Assembly (NCBI GenBank): GCA_016787605.1
Contig: JAEUUE010000123.1
Coordinates: 25,985 to 89,984 of the forward strand
Direction of reading: 5' to 3'
From: Cyclobacteriaceae bacterium
GTDB lineage: Bacteria; Bacteroidota; Bacteroidia; Cytophagales; Cyclobacteriaceae
DNA length: 64,000 bases
Positions 51,822-61,778 of this stretch are shown piece by piece (positions within the stretch are counted from its first letter, which is position 1; each line of letters begins with the position of its first letter). The position numbers and the translations under genes are program-made. The notes below the pieces were generated by a model. That model made no database searches and was not told where the DNA came from. It saw only the letters and a program-made list of their open reading frames with translations.

Positions 51822-52394
51822 TTAAGTCGATCGGGTAAACGCCCAAAGCACGATGGAGAATACGAGCAGGACAACCCCGACGATGGCGAGGTTCCGGGTG
51901 GACTTCTGAAGGATAGGCTTCGCGATGGGCAGCCGCGTGTCTTCGGGGTTCTCAGGGTTGACCAGCATATCCAACCGCTGGCCCTCGCGAAGGCCGAAAG
52001 ATTTCCAGAGTTCGCTGACGTCGGTGATGGAATAGGCTTTGCCTTGGTACTCATAGACAAACGTCACCGACGGGGTACCGTCCGGTTGTGTACTCATGGC
52101 CTTGATGGTACAGGGAACATGGGCCCATTCCATTTCTGGCGTAGAAAAAGAAAAGTAGCCCACCGCGCCGACGCCCGTTATGATCAATCCAAGCACCGTC
52201 AGCGCACCACCCACATACCGGGCTATTTTCCCCGGCTCCAGCTGCAGGCGGGGCAAATCATTCTGCAAGGCGATGACCAAATCCTCGGCCTGCTCGTCAG
52301 ATACCCGATAGGTGGATTGCAGGAACTTCCTGGCGGCTTCCCGGTTACCAAGAATAAGGTAGATGGCGGGCCTGATCTTCTCAAAGGGAAACAT
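51822..52394 (-). CDS. DUF3592-like membrane protein
   Basis: 190 aa. Two membrane segments (VGGALTVLGLIITGVGAVGY; LAIVGVVLLVFSIVLWAF) flank a DUF3592-type domain: WAHVPCTIKAMSTQPD, VTFVYEYQGKAYSITDV, LVNPENPEDTRL. Function unknown; precedes the 51067-51819 gene. Confidence 0.78.
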   Translation of the reverse strand: MFPFEKIRPAIYLILGNREAARKFLQSTYRVSDEQAEDLVIALQNDLPRLQLEPGKIARYVGGALTVLGLIITGVGAVGYFSFSTPEMEWAHVPCTIKAMSTQPDGTPSVTFVYEYQGKAYSITDVSELWKSFGLREGQRLDMLVNPENPEDTRLPIAKPILQKSTRNLAIVGVVLLVFSIVLWAFTRST

Positions 52395-52542
52395 AAACCG
52401 GATGTATTGAAGCGCTAGATAGGAAATAACGCGGCAAAACGAAATTAGGGACCAGTCCGCGTCCTAATGATCACCCGGCCTGCAACAAATGATCTGGGCA
52501 ACTTTTTGTCGTACCTTGAGTGTCGTTCTTGTCCACTCGCCA

Positions 52543-53352
52543 ATGACCCCCTGGGAAATCTTCTTCACCGGCCTGGCCGTAGTGCTCAGCCTGCTCACCG
52601 TGCTTTGGCTTATCAGCATACCGATCAGGAACGTGAGCATCGTGGATATCTTCTGGGGCGCCGGCTTTGCGGCGATCGGCTACACCTACCACAACCTGGG
52701 CGAAAATCATTCGTGGCGCGGCAACCTCGTGCTACTGCTGGTCATCCTCTGGGGATTGCGACTTTCTATTCACCTGGCCGTTCGCAACCTGGGCAAAGGC
52801 GAGGACTACCGCTACCAGGAATTCAGGCAGCGCTTCGGTCCGCGGCGGTACTGGTGGTTCAGTTTCTTCCAGGTCTTCCTTCTGCAGGGTGTGTTGCTCT
52901 GGTTGATCTCCACTCCCCTGCTGGCCGTGCAGGTTCTTGAAAACACGGCCGTTACGTTCCTCGACGAAGTCGCTCTCGTACTCTGGGTCACAGGCTTTGT
53001 GTTTGAAGCCGGTGGCGATTACCAGCTGATGAAATTCCGTTCCAACCCGGCCAACAAGGGCAAAGTACTACGGACCGGCTTCTGGAAGTACACCCGCCAC
53101 CCCAACTACTTCGGTGACGCTGCCGTGTGGTGGGGCTTCGCCTTGTTCGGCGTGGCCGCCGGGGCCTGGTGGCCGTTGCTGAGCGCGGCGCTCATGAACT
53201 TGCTGCTGCTGAAAGTTTCCGGCGTAGCGTTGCTGGAAAAATCATTGAAACAAACCAAGCCGGAATACCAGGAGTACGTGAGGCAAACACCCGCGTTCTT
53301 TCCCTGGTTTCCCAAATCGGGCAGCAGCGCCTCAACGCCTCCGGGACAATAA
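52543..53352 (+). CDS. DUF1295 (steroid 5-alpha-reductase-like) membrane enzyme
   Basis: 269 aa from ATG 52543; 18 in-frame codons upstream look non-coding. Signatures: NVSIVDIFWGAGFAAIGYTY, a tryptophan-rich core, and RTGFWKYTRHPNYFGDAAVW, the NADPH-binding/active motif of the 5-alpha-reductase fold. Substrate unknown. Its 3' end overlaps the convergent DUF2784 gene by 21 nt. Confidence 0.85.
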   Translation: MTPWEIFFTGLAVVLSLLTVLWLISIPIRNVSIVDIFWGAGFAAIGYTYHNLGENHSWRGNLVLLLVILWGLRLSIHLAVRNLGKGEDYRYQEFRQRFGPRRYWWFSFFQVFLLQGVLLWLISTPLLAVQVLENTAVTFLDEVALVLWVTGFVFEAGGDYQLMKFRSNPANKGKVLRTGFWKYTRHPNYFGDAAVWWGFALFGVAAGAWWPLLSAALMNLLLLKVSGVALLEKSLKQTKPEYQEYVRQTPAFFPWFPKSGSSASTPPGQ

Positions 53353-53703
53353 CTTCCGGTTCACCCACAGGGTGGCAATCAGGCTCAGGGCGAAAACAGT
53401 GGCCGTTGCCGTATCCACCCACTGCGGGTTGAAATCCATTCCCGTCAGCTTCAACAGCAAAAAGTGGATGTACGAAGTCGAGTGGTCGTGGTAGCCCAGC
53501 GCTTCACGGACCTGCCAGTGCCAGTCGGTGCAGAAGCAATACCCCCAGCCGTACCAAATGCCGAGCACAAACCAGGAAAACGCCGTCAGGGTCATGGTAA
53601 TCAAATGAAGCTTGCGCGTGCGGGCAAACATCCAGCCGACTACGTTGAACACCGTAAATACCGTGTGGAACAAGATGAAAAATATGTCCAGGAAGACGAG
53701 CAT
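53332..53703 (-). CDS. DUF2784-like membrane protein
   Basis: 123 aa with three hydrophobic segments. Matches the DUF2784 pattern of a small inner-membrane protein: FNVVGWMFARTRKLHLITMT, LGIWYGWGYCFCTDWHWQVR, LGYHDHSTSYIHFLL. Function unknown. Confidence 0.78.
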   Translation of the reverse strand: MLVFLDIFFILFHTVFTVFNVVGWMFARTRKLHLITMTLTAFSWFVLGIWYGWGYCFCTDWHWQVREALGYHDHSTSYIHFLLLKLTGMDFNPQWVDTATATVFALSLIATLWVNRKLLSRRR

Positions 53704-53710
53704 GGCTGCG

Positions 53711-53779
53711 GCTAGTGGCTAGAAATTTAAGGCGACTCACTTCAACATTCATTATTTAATAGTTAATATTCAATATTAA
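53711..53779. repeat. Gene-end repeat, copy 1
   Basis: Contains GCTAGTGGCTAGAA, then CACTTCAACATTC and the AT-rich block TTAATATTCAATATT. Related copies lie at 54247-54319, 56845-56930 and 57546-57600, each just after a coding region. Confidence 0.65.
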
Positions 53780-53789
53780 CTCCCCCTCC

Positions 53790-54236
53790 ATGACTACCGA
53801 ACTCCTCCTTCGCTACCTCCACTTCGTCAGCATCCTCACCATGGCCGGCACGTTGACGGCTGAATTGGTGCTGCTGCGGCCCAGCCTCACGCGACGGGAA
53901 CTTGGCCGCATCGCCCTGGTCGACGGCATCTACGGCATTGCCGCCGTCGTCCTGCTCGTCGCCGGTCTCACCCTCTGGCTCGGGAGCTACACCAAGCCTT
54001 CCGTGTACTATTCGCAAAACTGGATCTTCCTCACCAAGCTCGCCCTGGTCGGCGCCGTCGGCATCCTCTCCATCTACCCCACCATCTTCTTCCTCCGCCA
54101 GCGCAAGGGCAACCCCGACGACCTCGTGACCATCCCCGCCGGATTACTCTGGAGCGTCCGCGCGGAAGTGATGTTGCTCGCGGTCATTCCTTTTCTCGCG
54201 GGACTGATGTCGCGGGGAATAGGGTTCATGGGCTAG
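53790..54236 (+). CDS. DUF2214-like membrane protein
   Basis: 148 aa, four hydrophobic segments: LLRYLHFVSILTMAGTLTAE, LVDGIYGIAAVVLLVAGLTLWL, LVGAVGILSIYPTIFFL, VMLLAVIPFLAGLMSRGIGF. Fits DUF2214, function unknown. Confidence 0.75.
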   Translation: MTTELLLRYLHFVSILTMAGTLTAELVLLRPSLTRRELGRIALVDGIYGIAAVVLLVAGLTLWLGSYTKPSVYYSQNWIFLTKLALVGAVGILSIYPTIFFLRQRKGNPDDLVTIPAGLLWSVRAEVMLLAVIPFLAGLMSRGIGFMG

Positions 54237-54246
54237 GGGCCGGGGG

Positions 54247-54319
54247 CTAGTGGCTAGTGGCTAGAATTAAAACCGTTCACTTCAACATTCAATATTTAAT
54301 ATTCAATATTTAGTATTAA
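54247..54319. repeat. Gene-end repeat, copy 2
   Basis: GGCTAGTGGCTAGTGGCTAG, then CACTTCAACATTCAATATTT and AATATTCAATATT. Follows the DUF2214 gene. Confidence 0.65.
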
Positions 54320-54455
54320 CGCCGGATTTCCTGTCCGCAGTCGGTCACCGCGAACAAGCAGGAAGCCAACTGACAGATATCATTGGCTATTTCAAGAGAC
54401 ATTCCATCTTTTGTGCTTTCCGGACGGACCTCGAATTTTCCTGACCCGGGCTCCT

Positions 54456-56840
54456 ATGCTGACCAATTACCTGCTGATCACCTGGAGAAGCATGATGAAG
54501 AACAAACTCTTCATCCTGATCAATATGTTGGGCATGGGGGTGGCCATTGCCCAGTGTATCGTGGGCTTCTTCGCCTATGAATATGACGCCCTGTTCGACA
54601 GCCAGCATGCCCATCGCGAGCACATCTACCGGGTAAGTTCCATACGAAACTTTGAAGGCCAACTGACACGTCACGGCCGGGCTCCCCTTCCGCTGGGTGA
54701 TATCGTGGACAAGACATTTCCGGATGTGCATCAGTCCAGCCGCTATTTCGGTTCGTATTCCAACTTCAAGCTGGATGACAATCTTTTCCCGGCCAACTTG
54801 ACTTACGTTGACCCTGAGTTTTTTCAGATTTTCTCCTTCGACTTCATTTCCGGAAGACCCGAAGCCCTGGCCGATAAAACCAGCGTGTTCATCAGCGAAT
54901 CAATGGCCATACGCCTCTTTGGCAGCGTTGACTCCTCCGAGGGAAAAACCATTACGCAGGTATACGGAACAGAGGTAAAAGAGATAAATGTGGCCGGTGT
55001 GTTCAAAGACCCCCCGATGAACACCAGTTTCTACGGATGGAATGGCTCGGCCTACCTGAATTTTGAAAACTACAAAGACGAGCACAAGAGTACCCGGGAA
55101 GATGACTGGGCGGCTATGAACACCTTGTTTGTTCATATTCCGGAAGACAACCGGGTGAGCCAGGTATACCGGCAGCTTCAGCCTTTTACCGCCAACATCA
55201 ACAAGGTCAGGGAAGATTTCCAGGTCAGCGAATTTGTGCTGGATCCTTTCTCCACGATGGCTCACCGCGACCGGGCCGACCAAACACCCATGTCCACATG
55301 GGGGGCCCCGCCCATTTCTGCCGTCATTGGCAGCAACGTGATGGCGGTCATGGTGCTCCTCCTCGCGTGTTTCAATCTCACCAATACCTCCATTGCCCTC
55401 TCCTCGCGAAGGCTCAAGGAAATCGGCATCCGGAAAGTGATGGGAAGCCTGCGCAAACAACTGATCGGTCAATATATTGGTGAATCCTTGCTGACGTGTG
55501 TGCTGGCCGCCGGGTTGGGCCTGCTGCTGGCAGACTTCATGATCATGGGCTGGAACTTCATGTGGGGATATTTCCGGTTAACGCCTCATTACTTCGACAA
55601 CCCGGCCTTCCTCATTTTTCTCACCGGCGTCGTGCTCTTCGCCGGACTTGTCGCCGGGGGCTACCCGGCCTTCTACATCAGCAAATTTGAACCGGTGACG
55701 ATCCTGAAAGGGACCCAGAAATTCGGCGGAACGAATTACTTCACCCGAACCCTGCTGGGCCTGCAGTTCAGTATTTCCGTAACCGCCATCGTGAGTGCCG
55801 TTGGCTTTCTTCAAAATGCCCGCTACCAACGCGCCTATGACCTGGGCTTTGATGCCCGCGGATCACTTATTGCCTGGGTAAACAACCAGGGTGAGTTTGA
55901 CACCTATCGCAATGCGCTGCAAGCTAACCCTGACGTGAAGTCGATCGCCGGCGCCCGAAGCGGCATATTCTCCAACCGGGTCAATGACCCGATCAAGCAT
56001 GAATCGAGACAACTGGAGGTGGATATCATCGAAGTCGGGGACCAATACCTGTCTACCCTGGATTTGAAACTGGTCAGCGGGCGCGACTTCCACCGGGATT
56101 CCGAAACCGATCGAAAGGAATCAGTGATTATCACGGAGAAGGTTGCCCGCGAGTTTGGATGGGACAATGCCCTCGGCAAGGAGATCATCTGGAAGGACAG
56201 CACCAAGCTCTTCGTGGTCGGCGTGGTCAAAGACGTCTACACCCAGGGCGTGTGGCGTGAGTTAGACCCGATGATCATCCGCTTTGTCTGGCCTGAGCAA
56301 TACACCCAGCTGGCCGTGAGCACAGACGCCGCGAAGGTGAAAGAGGTAAATACATTTATGGAGGAGACCTGGAGAAAGGTATTCCCGAACCGGCTGTACA
56401 ACGGACAGATGCTCAGTCAAAATACGGCACAGGCCGACGAAGTCAACATCAATATTGTCTACATGTTCAGTTTCATGGCGGCCATAACCCTGTTGTTGTC
56501 GGCAACGGGCTTGTTCACGCTGGTATCTCTCAATATCATCAAGCGCACGAAGGAAATCGGTGTGCGCAAGGTGATGGGCGCCTCGATATCCCACATTTTC
56601 CGGATCGTGAATACGGAATTCGCCATCATCCTCGTCCTGGCCGCTGCCCTGGGGGCCTGGGGCGGGTTTGCCCAAAGCACCCTAATCATGGGGAGCATCT
56701 GGAAATACTACCAGGAGCCGAATACGATGACGTTCGTCATTTCAGTCAGTGCACTTTTTGCTCTTTCAGCCGCCGCCATCTCCTATAAGGTTTACAAGGC
56801 TGCCACGATGAACCCGGTAGATTCCCTGAAGCAGGAATGA
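54456..56840 (+). CDS. FtsX/MacB-type ABC transporter permease
   Basis: 794 aa from ATG 54456 (MLTNYLLITWRSMMKNKL, the usual start of Bacteroidota members). Two MacB_PCD-FtsX repeats: periplasmic core about 35-280, three membrane segments with RLKEIGIRKVMGSLRKQLIG, then another core and the last segments with KRTKEIGVRKVMGASISHIF and VDSLKQE. No ATPase subunit gene is adjacent; in this phylum such permeases are often stand-alone. Probably involved in export or mechanotransmission. Confidence 0.9.
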   Translation: MLTNYLLITWRSMMKNKLFILINMLGMGVAIAQCIVGFFAYEYDALFDSQHAHREHIYRVSSIRNFEGQLTRHGRAPLPLGDIVDKTFPDVHQSSRYFGSYSNFKLDDNLFPANLTYVDPEFFQIFSFDFISGRPEALADKTSVFISESMAIRLFGSVDSSEGKTITQVYGTEVKEINVAGVFKDPPMNTSFYGWNGSAYLNFENYKDEHKSTREDDWAAMNTLFVHIPEDNRVSQVYRQLQPFTANINKVREDFQVSEFVLDPFSTMAHRDRADQTPMSTWGAPPISAVIGSNVMAVMVLLLACFNLTNTSIALSSRRLKEIGIRKVMGSLRKQLIGQYIGESLLTCVLAAGLGLLLADFMIMGWNFMWGYFRLTPHYFDNPAFLIFLTGVVLFAGLVAGGYPAFYISKFEPVTILKGTQKFGGTNYFTRTLLGLQFSISVTAIVSAVGFLQNARYQRAYDLGFDARGSLIAWVNNQGEFDTYRNALQANPDVKSIAGARSGIFSNRVNDPIKHESRQLEVDIIEVGDQYLSTLDLKLVSGRDFHRDSETDRKESVIITEKVAREFGWDNALGKEIIWKDSTKLFVVGVVKDVYTQGVWRELDPMIIRFVWPEQYTQLAVSTDAAKVKEVNTFMEETWRKVFPNRLYNGQMLSQNTAQADEVNINIVYMFSFMAAITLLLSATGLFTLVSLNIIKRTKEIGVRKVMGASISHIFRIVNTEFAIILVLAAALGAWGGFAQSTLIMGSIWKYYQEPNTMTFVISVSALFALSAAAISYKVYKAATMNPVDSLKQE

Positions 56841-56844
56841 CGCC

Positions 56845-56930
56845 TGGCTAGTGGCTAGAAAATACAACCCACTTCAACATTCGTTATTTAATATTCAATA
56901 TTTGATATTTAGGCCCTGCGTCTAAATAGT
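56845..56930. repeat. Gene-end repeat, copy 3
   Basis: GGCTAGTGGCTAGAAAAT, CACTTCAACATTC, AATATTCAATATTTGATA, and TAGGCCCTGCGTCTAAATAG. The last block recurs in copy 4. Confidence 0.65.
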
Positions 56931-57066
56931 CCCAAGTTCCGAGTATCCAGCACCTAGAACTCCGACTTCTGAGCGAAGAGCACCCACCTGCATTTTGTCG
57001 CGCAAATCCGTGGCAGGAAGCTCAAATTTTTTCAACTTAGAGTCATCCATCCATCGCAAAGACCCT

Positions 57067-57531
57067 ATGATCATCCCGCTCCTCCTCTTTCTCACCCTCC
57101 TCGCCTACAGCATGGTGGTGAGCCAGTCGTTCATGTACCTTCTTTCCCTGCGTCATGCCTCGCTCGGGCTCGACGCCAACGGCTACCTCGCGCTGCGGAA
57201 GCTGGTTGACGGGGCCATGCGGGCAAACTTCAAGTACGTGGTCTACGGTTCCCTGCTCTCCAGCCTGGCGCTGACCGTCACCACAGCCGGCGACCCGGGC
57301 AGCCTGCTGTTCCTCACCTCCGCCATCGCGTTCGCCGCCCTCATCATCGACCTGGTCATCACGATGAAAGGCAACATGCCCATCAACGATGCCATCAACA
57401 CGTGGAAGACCGACGCCTACCCCGCCGACTGGGCTGACTACCGCGCGAAATGGCTGACCTACTATGGCTACCGACAAGTGGTGAACATCACCGGATTCCT
57501 CTGCCTGCTGATCGGGACAGTGTTTAAATAG
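57067..57531 (+). CDS. Small integral membrane protein
   Basis: 154 aa from ATG 57067; upstream in-frame codons are unlikely to code. Three or four hydrophobic segments (IPLLLFLTLLAYSMVVSQSF; YVVYGSLLSSLALTVTTAGD; LLFLTSAIAFAALIIDLVIT; VVNITGFLCLLIGTVF). It resembles anthrone-oxygenase-like/DUF1772-type proteins in layout only; no family is certain. Confidence 0.62.
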   Translation: MIIPLLLFLTLLAYSMVVSQSFMYLLSLRHASLGLDANGYLALRKLVDGAMRANFKYVVYGSLLSSLALTVTTAGDPGSLLFLTSAIAFAALIIDLVITMKGNMPINDAINTWKTDAYPADWADYRAKWLTYYGYRQVVNITGFLCLLIGTVFK

Positions 57532-57545
57532 GGGCCGGGGGCCAG

Positions 57546-57600
57546 GGACTAGCCACTTCAATATTCAATATTTGATAGTTAGGCCTTGCGTCTAAATAGT
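57546..57600. repeat. Gene-end repeat, copy 4
   Basis: GGGACTAGCCACTTCAATAT, TCAATATTTGATAGTTAGGC and CTTGCGTCTAAATAGT, closely similar to the end of copy 3. Confidence 0.6.
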
Positions 57601-57703
57601 TCCGCGTACCTAGCGCCGAGTCCCGAGCACCGAGCACCGTCCGTCAAATTAGCTCCCACCCGATGGCAAAAGTTCACCAAAATGCCCAACTTTGGTTACC
57701 CCC

Positions 57704-60013
57704 ATGCGCCTCTTCGGATTTTCGCTGCTCCTGCTCGCCGTGTCGCCACTGTTCGTGTCTTCCTGCCGGCAGAACAACCAGCTCGCGCTCACCAGCGACT
57801 CCGTAGATTTCAACCTCCACATCCGCCCCATCCTCTCCGACCGCTGCTTCAAATGCCACGGCCCCGATGCCGGCCAGCGTAAAGCCAACCTGCGACTCGA
57901 TATCCGAGAACGTGCCCTCGCTGCACTGAAGGACAACCCGAACGCGCGCGTAATCGTGCCGGGCGACGCTTCCAAGTCAGAACTGTTTCGCCGCATCACC
58001 GCCCACGACACCGCCGAGCTGATGCCGCCGCCGAAATCCAACCTCAAGCTCAACGAAAACGAAATCGACCTCCTCGGCAAGTGGATTGACCAGGGCGCGG
58101 TCTACAAGAAACACTGGGCCTTCATCCCCCCGCGCCAGCCAGCCATTCCCGATGTGGAAGCGAAAGAGTGGCCGCGGAACGAACTGGATCACTTCACGCT
58201 CGCCCGCATGGAAGCCAGCGGTCTAGCCCCCAACGGGGAAGCCGACAAGGAACGCCTGCTAAAACGGGTGAGTCTCGACCTCACTGGCCTCCCTCCGTCG
58301 CCGGAGTTGCAGGAGAAATTTCTCAAAGACGCATCCCCCAATGCCTATGAAGCGGTAGTCGACCAGCTCCTGGCCCAGCCGCAGTACGGCGAGCGGATGG
58401 CGGTCTACTGGATGGACGTCGCGCGCTATGCCGATTCCCACGGCTACCAGGACGACGGCCTGCGTACGATGTGGCCGTGGCGCGACTGGGTGATCCACGC
58501 CTTCAACCAGAATTATCCTTACGACCAGTTCGTCACCTGGCAACTCGCCGGCGACCTGCTGCCCAACGCCACCAAGGAACAAGTGCTGGCCACCGGTTTC
58601 AACCGCAACCACAAGATTACGCAGGAAGGCGGCGTCATCCAGGAAGAGTACCGGATCGAATATGTCACCGACCGCACCAACACGTTTGGAAAAGCTTTCC
58701 TCGCGCTCACCTTCGAATGTGCCCACTGCCACGATCATAAGTACGATCCCATCTCCCAGAAAGATTACTACAACACCTTCGCCTTCTTCAACCAGGTGCC
58801 CGAGAAAGGCCTTGTGGGCGACATCACGCTGGCCTCGCTCGCTGATCCGCCCAAGATCAAGTTCACCACGGATGAGATCGAAAAACTCTACACCTACATC
58901 AACAAGAAAGACACCGCTGCTGTCGAGGTGATGGTCATGCAGGATTCTTCCGCCCGCCGCCCCACCTACATTCTCAAGCGCGGCGTCTACGATGCCCCGG
59001 GCGACCCGGTTTCCTTTGGCGTGCCCAACGACATTCTTCCCTTCGACACCCTGACCTACGGCCCCAACCGTCTGGGTCTTGCCAAGTGGCTCTTCGACAA
59101 GAAGAATCCGCTCACCTCCCGCGTCTTTGTCAACCGGATGTGGCAGGAGTTCTTCGGCCGCGGACTGGTGAAGACGTCGGGCGACTTCGGCATGCAGGGA
59201 GAGATGCCGTCGCACCCCGAGCTGCTCGACTGGCTGGCCCTCGACTTCATGAACCACGGCTGGAACATCAAGCGGCTCGTCAAGCAGATCGTCACTTCGG
59301 CCACGTACCGCCAGTCGTCGGTGGTCGATAAAGACAAGCTGGCGGCAGACCCTGAAAATATTCTTCTTTCCCGCTCCTCCCGCCAGCGTCTTTCCGCCGA
59401 AGCTGTGCGCGACCTCGCCCTGGCCAGCAGCGGATTGCTGGTAAAAGAAATTGGCGGACCGAGTATGAAAGTCTACCAACCTAAAGGCATTTGGGAGTCG
59501 GCCACCTCCGGCCGTGGCGTGCTCGCCCGATACGTCCAGGATCACGGCGACGATCTCTACCGCCGCGGGCTGTACAGTTTCATCAAACGTACCGTACCTC
59601 CGCCTGGCATGCTCATGTTCGATGCCAGCAACCGCGACCAATGTGAAGTGAAGCGCATGCGCACCAACACACCCCTCCAGGCGCTCATGCTGATGAACGA
59701 TCCCACCATCCTGGAGGCGTCGCGAGTGTTTGCCCAACGGTTGATGGCCGGCAAGGCGGCTCCCAAAGAGAAGATCGCGCAGGCCTTCCGCACGATCGTC
59801 TGCCGGCAGGCCAGGCCCGAGGAGCTGGACGTGCTGGTCACCTACTTTGAAGAAGAAAAGATGAAGTTCAAAAAATCACCCGCTCAGGCCCGGCAGCTGA
59901 TCAAGGCGGGGGAATTCCCGCAGGCGGCGGTGAGCGATGTGGAAACACTGGCGGCAATGATGCAGGTGGTGCACACGATATATAATATGGAGGAGGCGAT
60001 CACGAAAACGTGA
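57704..60013 (+). CDS. Lipoprotein cytochrome with DUF1549 and DUF1553 (PSD1) domains
   Basis: 769 aa from ATG 57704 (a TTG at 57692 is less likely). Lipobox FVSSC (Cys21). A c-type cytochrome module (PSCyt1) has the heme site C48-F-K-C51-H52 and a distal [11 protein letters not shown]1549 (PSCyt2, about 150-360; [18 protein letters not shown]) and DUF1553 (PSD1, about 465-735; [19 protein letters not shown]) follow. These proteins, first known from Planctomycetes, are paired with DUF1501 proteins and implicated in periplasmic oxidation or carbohydrate breakdown; the reaction is unknown. Confidence 0.9.
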   Translation: MRLFGFSLLLLAVSPLFVSSCRQNNQLALTSDSVDFNLHIRPILSDRCFKCHGPDAGQRKANLRLDIRERALAALKDNPNARVIVPGDASKSELFRRITAHDTAELMPPPKSNLKLNENEIDLLGKWIDQGAVYKKHWAFIPPRQPAIPDVEAKEWPRNELDHFTLARMEASGLAPNGEADKERLLKRVSLDLTGLPPSPELQEKFLKDASPNAYEAVVDQLLAQPQYGERMAVYWMDVARYADSHGYQDDGLRTMWPWRDWVIHAFNQNYPYDQFVTWQLAGDLLPNATKEQVLATGFNRNHKITQEGGVIQEEYRIEYVTDRTNTFGKAFLALTFECAHCHDHKYDPISQKDYYNTFAFFNQVPEKGLVGDITLASLADPPKIKFTTDEIEKLYTYINKKDTAAVEVMVMQDSSARRPTYILKRGVYDAPGDPVSFGVPNDILPFDTLTYGPNRLGLAKWLFDKKNPLTSRVFVNRMWQEFFGRGLVKTSGDFGMQGEMPSHPELLDWLALDFMNHGWNIKRLVKQIVTSATYRQSSVVDKDKLAADPENILLSRSSRQRLSAEAVRDLALASSGLLVKEIGGPSMKVYQPKGIWESATSGRGVLARYVQDHGDDLYRRGLYSFIKRTVPPPGMLMFDASNRDQCEVKRMRTNTPLQALMLMNDPTILEASRVFAQRLMAGKAAPKEKIAQAFRTIVCRQARPEELDVLVTYFEEEKMKFKKSPAQARQLIKAGEFPQAAVSDVETLAAMMQVVHTIYNMEEAITKT

Positions 60014-60059
60014 GTTAGTGGTTAGTGGATGGTGGCTAGTGAGTAGCCAAGGCCATTTG

Positions 60060-60318
60060 CCCCGGCACAATAGCCCCGGCCAATTGCCCCGGCCAATTGC
60101 CCCGGCCAATTGCCCCGGCCTTTAGGCCGGGGGGATCGGAGGACAAAAGATAGGATGGGCTTTAGCCCATAGGAATTGCCCCGGCACAATAGCCCCGGCC
60201 TTTAGGCCGGGGGGATCGGAGGAAAAAAGATAGAATGGGCTTTAGCCCATAGGAATTGCCCCGGCATTTATGCCGGGGTTCGGAAAAAGACAAAAGATAG
60301 AATGGGCTTTAGCCCAAT
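60060..60318. repeat. REP-like palindrome array
   Basis: GC-rich hairpins CCCCGGCCtttaGGCCGGGG at 60113-60132 and 60193-60212, and CCCCGGCatttatGCCGGGG at 60258-60277, alternate with ATGGGCtttaGCCCAT hairpins at 60155-60170, 60235-60250 and about 60302-60316. Units are about 80 and 65 bp apart. Before them a CCCCGGCCAATTG unit is repeated about three times (60075-60113). Structure resembles REP/BIME elements moved by RAYT (REP-associated tyrosine) transposases; no such gene is in the window. Confidence 0.8.
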
Positions 60319-60324
60319 GGAGAT

Positions 60325-61773
60325 ATGGAAAATGAATTCATGAAGAACAGGCTGCACGTCACGCGGCGCCATTTCCTGGGCAAGACGGCCCTGGGGCTGG
60401 GGTCGGTGGCGCTGGGCTCGCTCCTCATCCCCGACCTGTTCTCCGGGAAGGAGGATGAGTCCTTCCCCGTCGGCCTGCCCCACTTCGCCCCGAAAGCCAA
60501 GCGCATCATCTACCTCTTCCAGAACGGCGCGCCGTCGCAGCTGGAGAGCTTTGACTACAAGCCGTTGCTCACCACGATGCGCGGACAGGAGCTCCCCGCC
60601 TCTATCCGCATGGGCCAGCGTCTCACCGGCATGACGTCGGGGCAAAAGAATTTTCCCCTCGTCGGCTCGCACTTCAAGTTCCAGCAACACGGGAAGTCCG
60701 GCGCGTGGGTGAGCGAACTGTTTCCCAACACCGCCAAGATCGTCGACGAGTTGTGCTTCATCAAGTCGATGCATACCGAAGCCATCAACCACGACCCGGC
60801 GCTCACCTTCATGCAGACCGGCGCGCAGCAGGGCAACCGTCCCAGCATGGGCGCCTGGCTCAGCTATGGCCTCGGCAGCGAAAACAAAAACCTGCCGGCC
60901 TTCTGCGTGCTGCTGTCGCGCGGCCGCGGCAACGGGCAGGGCGTATACTCGAAACTCTGGACCAACGGCTTCCTCGACAGCATCCACCAGGGCGTGCAGT
61001 TCAGCAGCAGCGAAGAGCGTGTGCTCTACCTCAAAGACCCCGATGGCCGCAGCCGCGAAGACAGCCGCAAGATGCTCGACCACCTCGCGAAGCTCAACGA
61101 CATGAACTACCAGGAGTTCGGCGACCCCGAAATCCAGACGCGCATCCAGCAATACGAGATGGCCTACCGGATGCAGACCGCCGTGCCTGAGCTCACCGAC
61201 CTCACCCAGGAGCCCGACCACATCATCAAGATGTACGGCGCCGACTGCCTGGTGCCGGGCACGTATGCCGCCAACTGTCTTCTCGCCCGCAAGCTATCCG
61301 AAGCCGGCGTCCGCTTTGTGCAGCTGTACCACCAGGGCTGGGACCAGCATGGCAACATGGTGGGCGAGATGCCGCTGCAGGCGCAGGACGTGGACCGCGC
61401 GACGGCGGGGCTGATCATGGACCTGAAGCAACGCGGGCTCCTCGACGAGACCCTCGTCATCTGGGGTGGCGAGTTCGGCCGCACCAACTACTGCCAGGGC
61501 GACATGTCGAACAACAACTACGGCCGCGACCATCACCCGCGGTGCTACACCATCTGGATGGCCGGCGGCGGCGTGAAACCGGGCATCACCTACGGCGAGT
61601 CGGATGAATTTGGCTACAACATCATCCGCGACCCGGTGCACGTCAACGATTTTCATGCGACGGTCCTTCACCTCATGGGTTTGAACCACGAGCAACTCAA
61701 CTACAAACACCTGGGACGCAGGTACCGGCTCACCGACGTGGCCGGTAAAGTCGTGACGGGAATACTGGCCTAG
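60325..61773 (+). CDS. DUF1501 family Tat-exported protein
   Basis: 482 aa. Twin-arginine signal T-R14-R15-HFLGKTALGLG, so folded export is expected, likely after cofactor loading. DUF1501 is an alkaline-phosphatase/sulfatase-fold domain: IIYLFQNGAPSQLESFDYKP, HTEAINHDPALTFMQTG, VIWGGEFGRTNY, FHATVLHLMGL. Usually encoded with DUF1549/DUF1553 proteins as here; reaction unknown. Start at 60325, or Met6 at 60340. Confidence 0.9.
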   Translation: MENEFMKNRLHVTRRHFLGKTALGLGSVALGSLLIPDLFSGKEDESFPVGLPHFAPKAKRIIYLFQNGAPSQLESFDYKPLLTTMRGQELPASIRMGQRLTGMTSGQKNFPLVGSHFKFQQHGKSGAWVSELFPNTAKIVDELCFIKSMHTEAINHDPALTFMQTGAQQGNRPSMGAWLSYGLGSENKNLPAFCVLLSRGRGNGQGVYSKLWTNGFLDSIHQGVQFSSSEERVLYLKDPDGRSREDSRKMLDHLAKLNDMNYQEFGDPEIQTRIQQYEMAYRMQTAVPELTDLTQEPDHIIKMYGADCLVPGTYAANCLLARKLSEAGVRFVQLYHQGWDQHGNMVGEMPLQAQDVDRATAGLIMDLKQRGLLDETLVIWGGEFGRTNYCQGDMSNNNYGRDHHPRCYTIWMAGGGVKPGITYGESDEFGYNIIRDPVHVNDFHATVLHLMGLNHEQLNYKHLGRRYRLTDVAGKVVTGILA

Positions 61774-61778
61774 CCCCC

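Noticed and set aside
58259-59737. 492-codon minus-strand frame opposite the DUF1549/DUF1553 gene
   Set aside because: Shadow in GC-rich DNA; His/Val/Gly-rich product without a domain.
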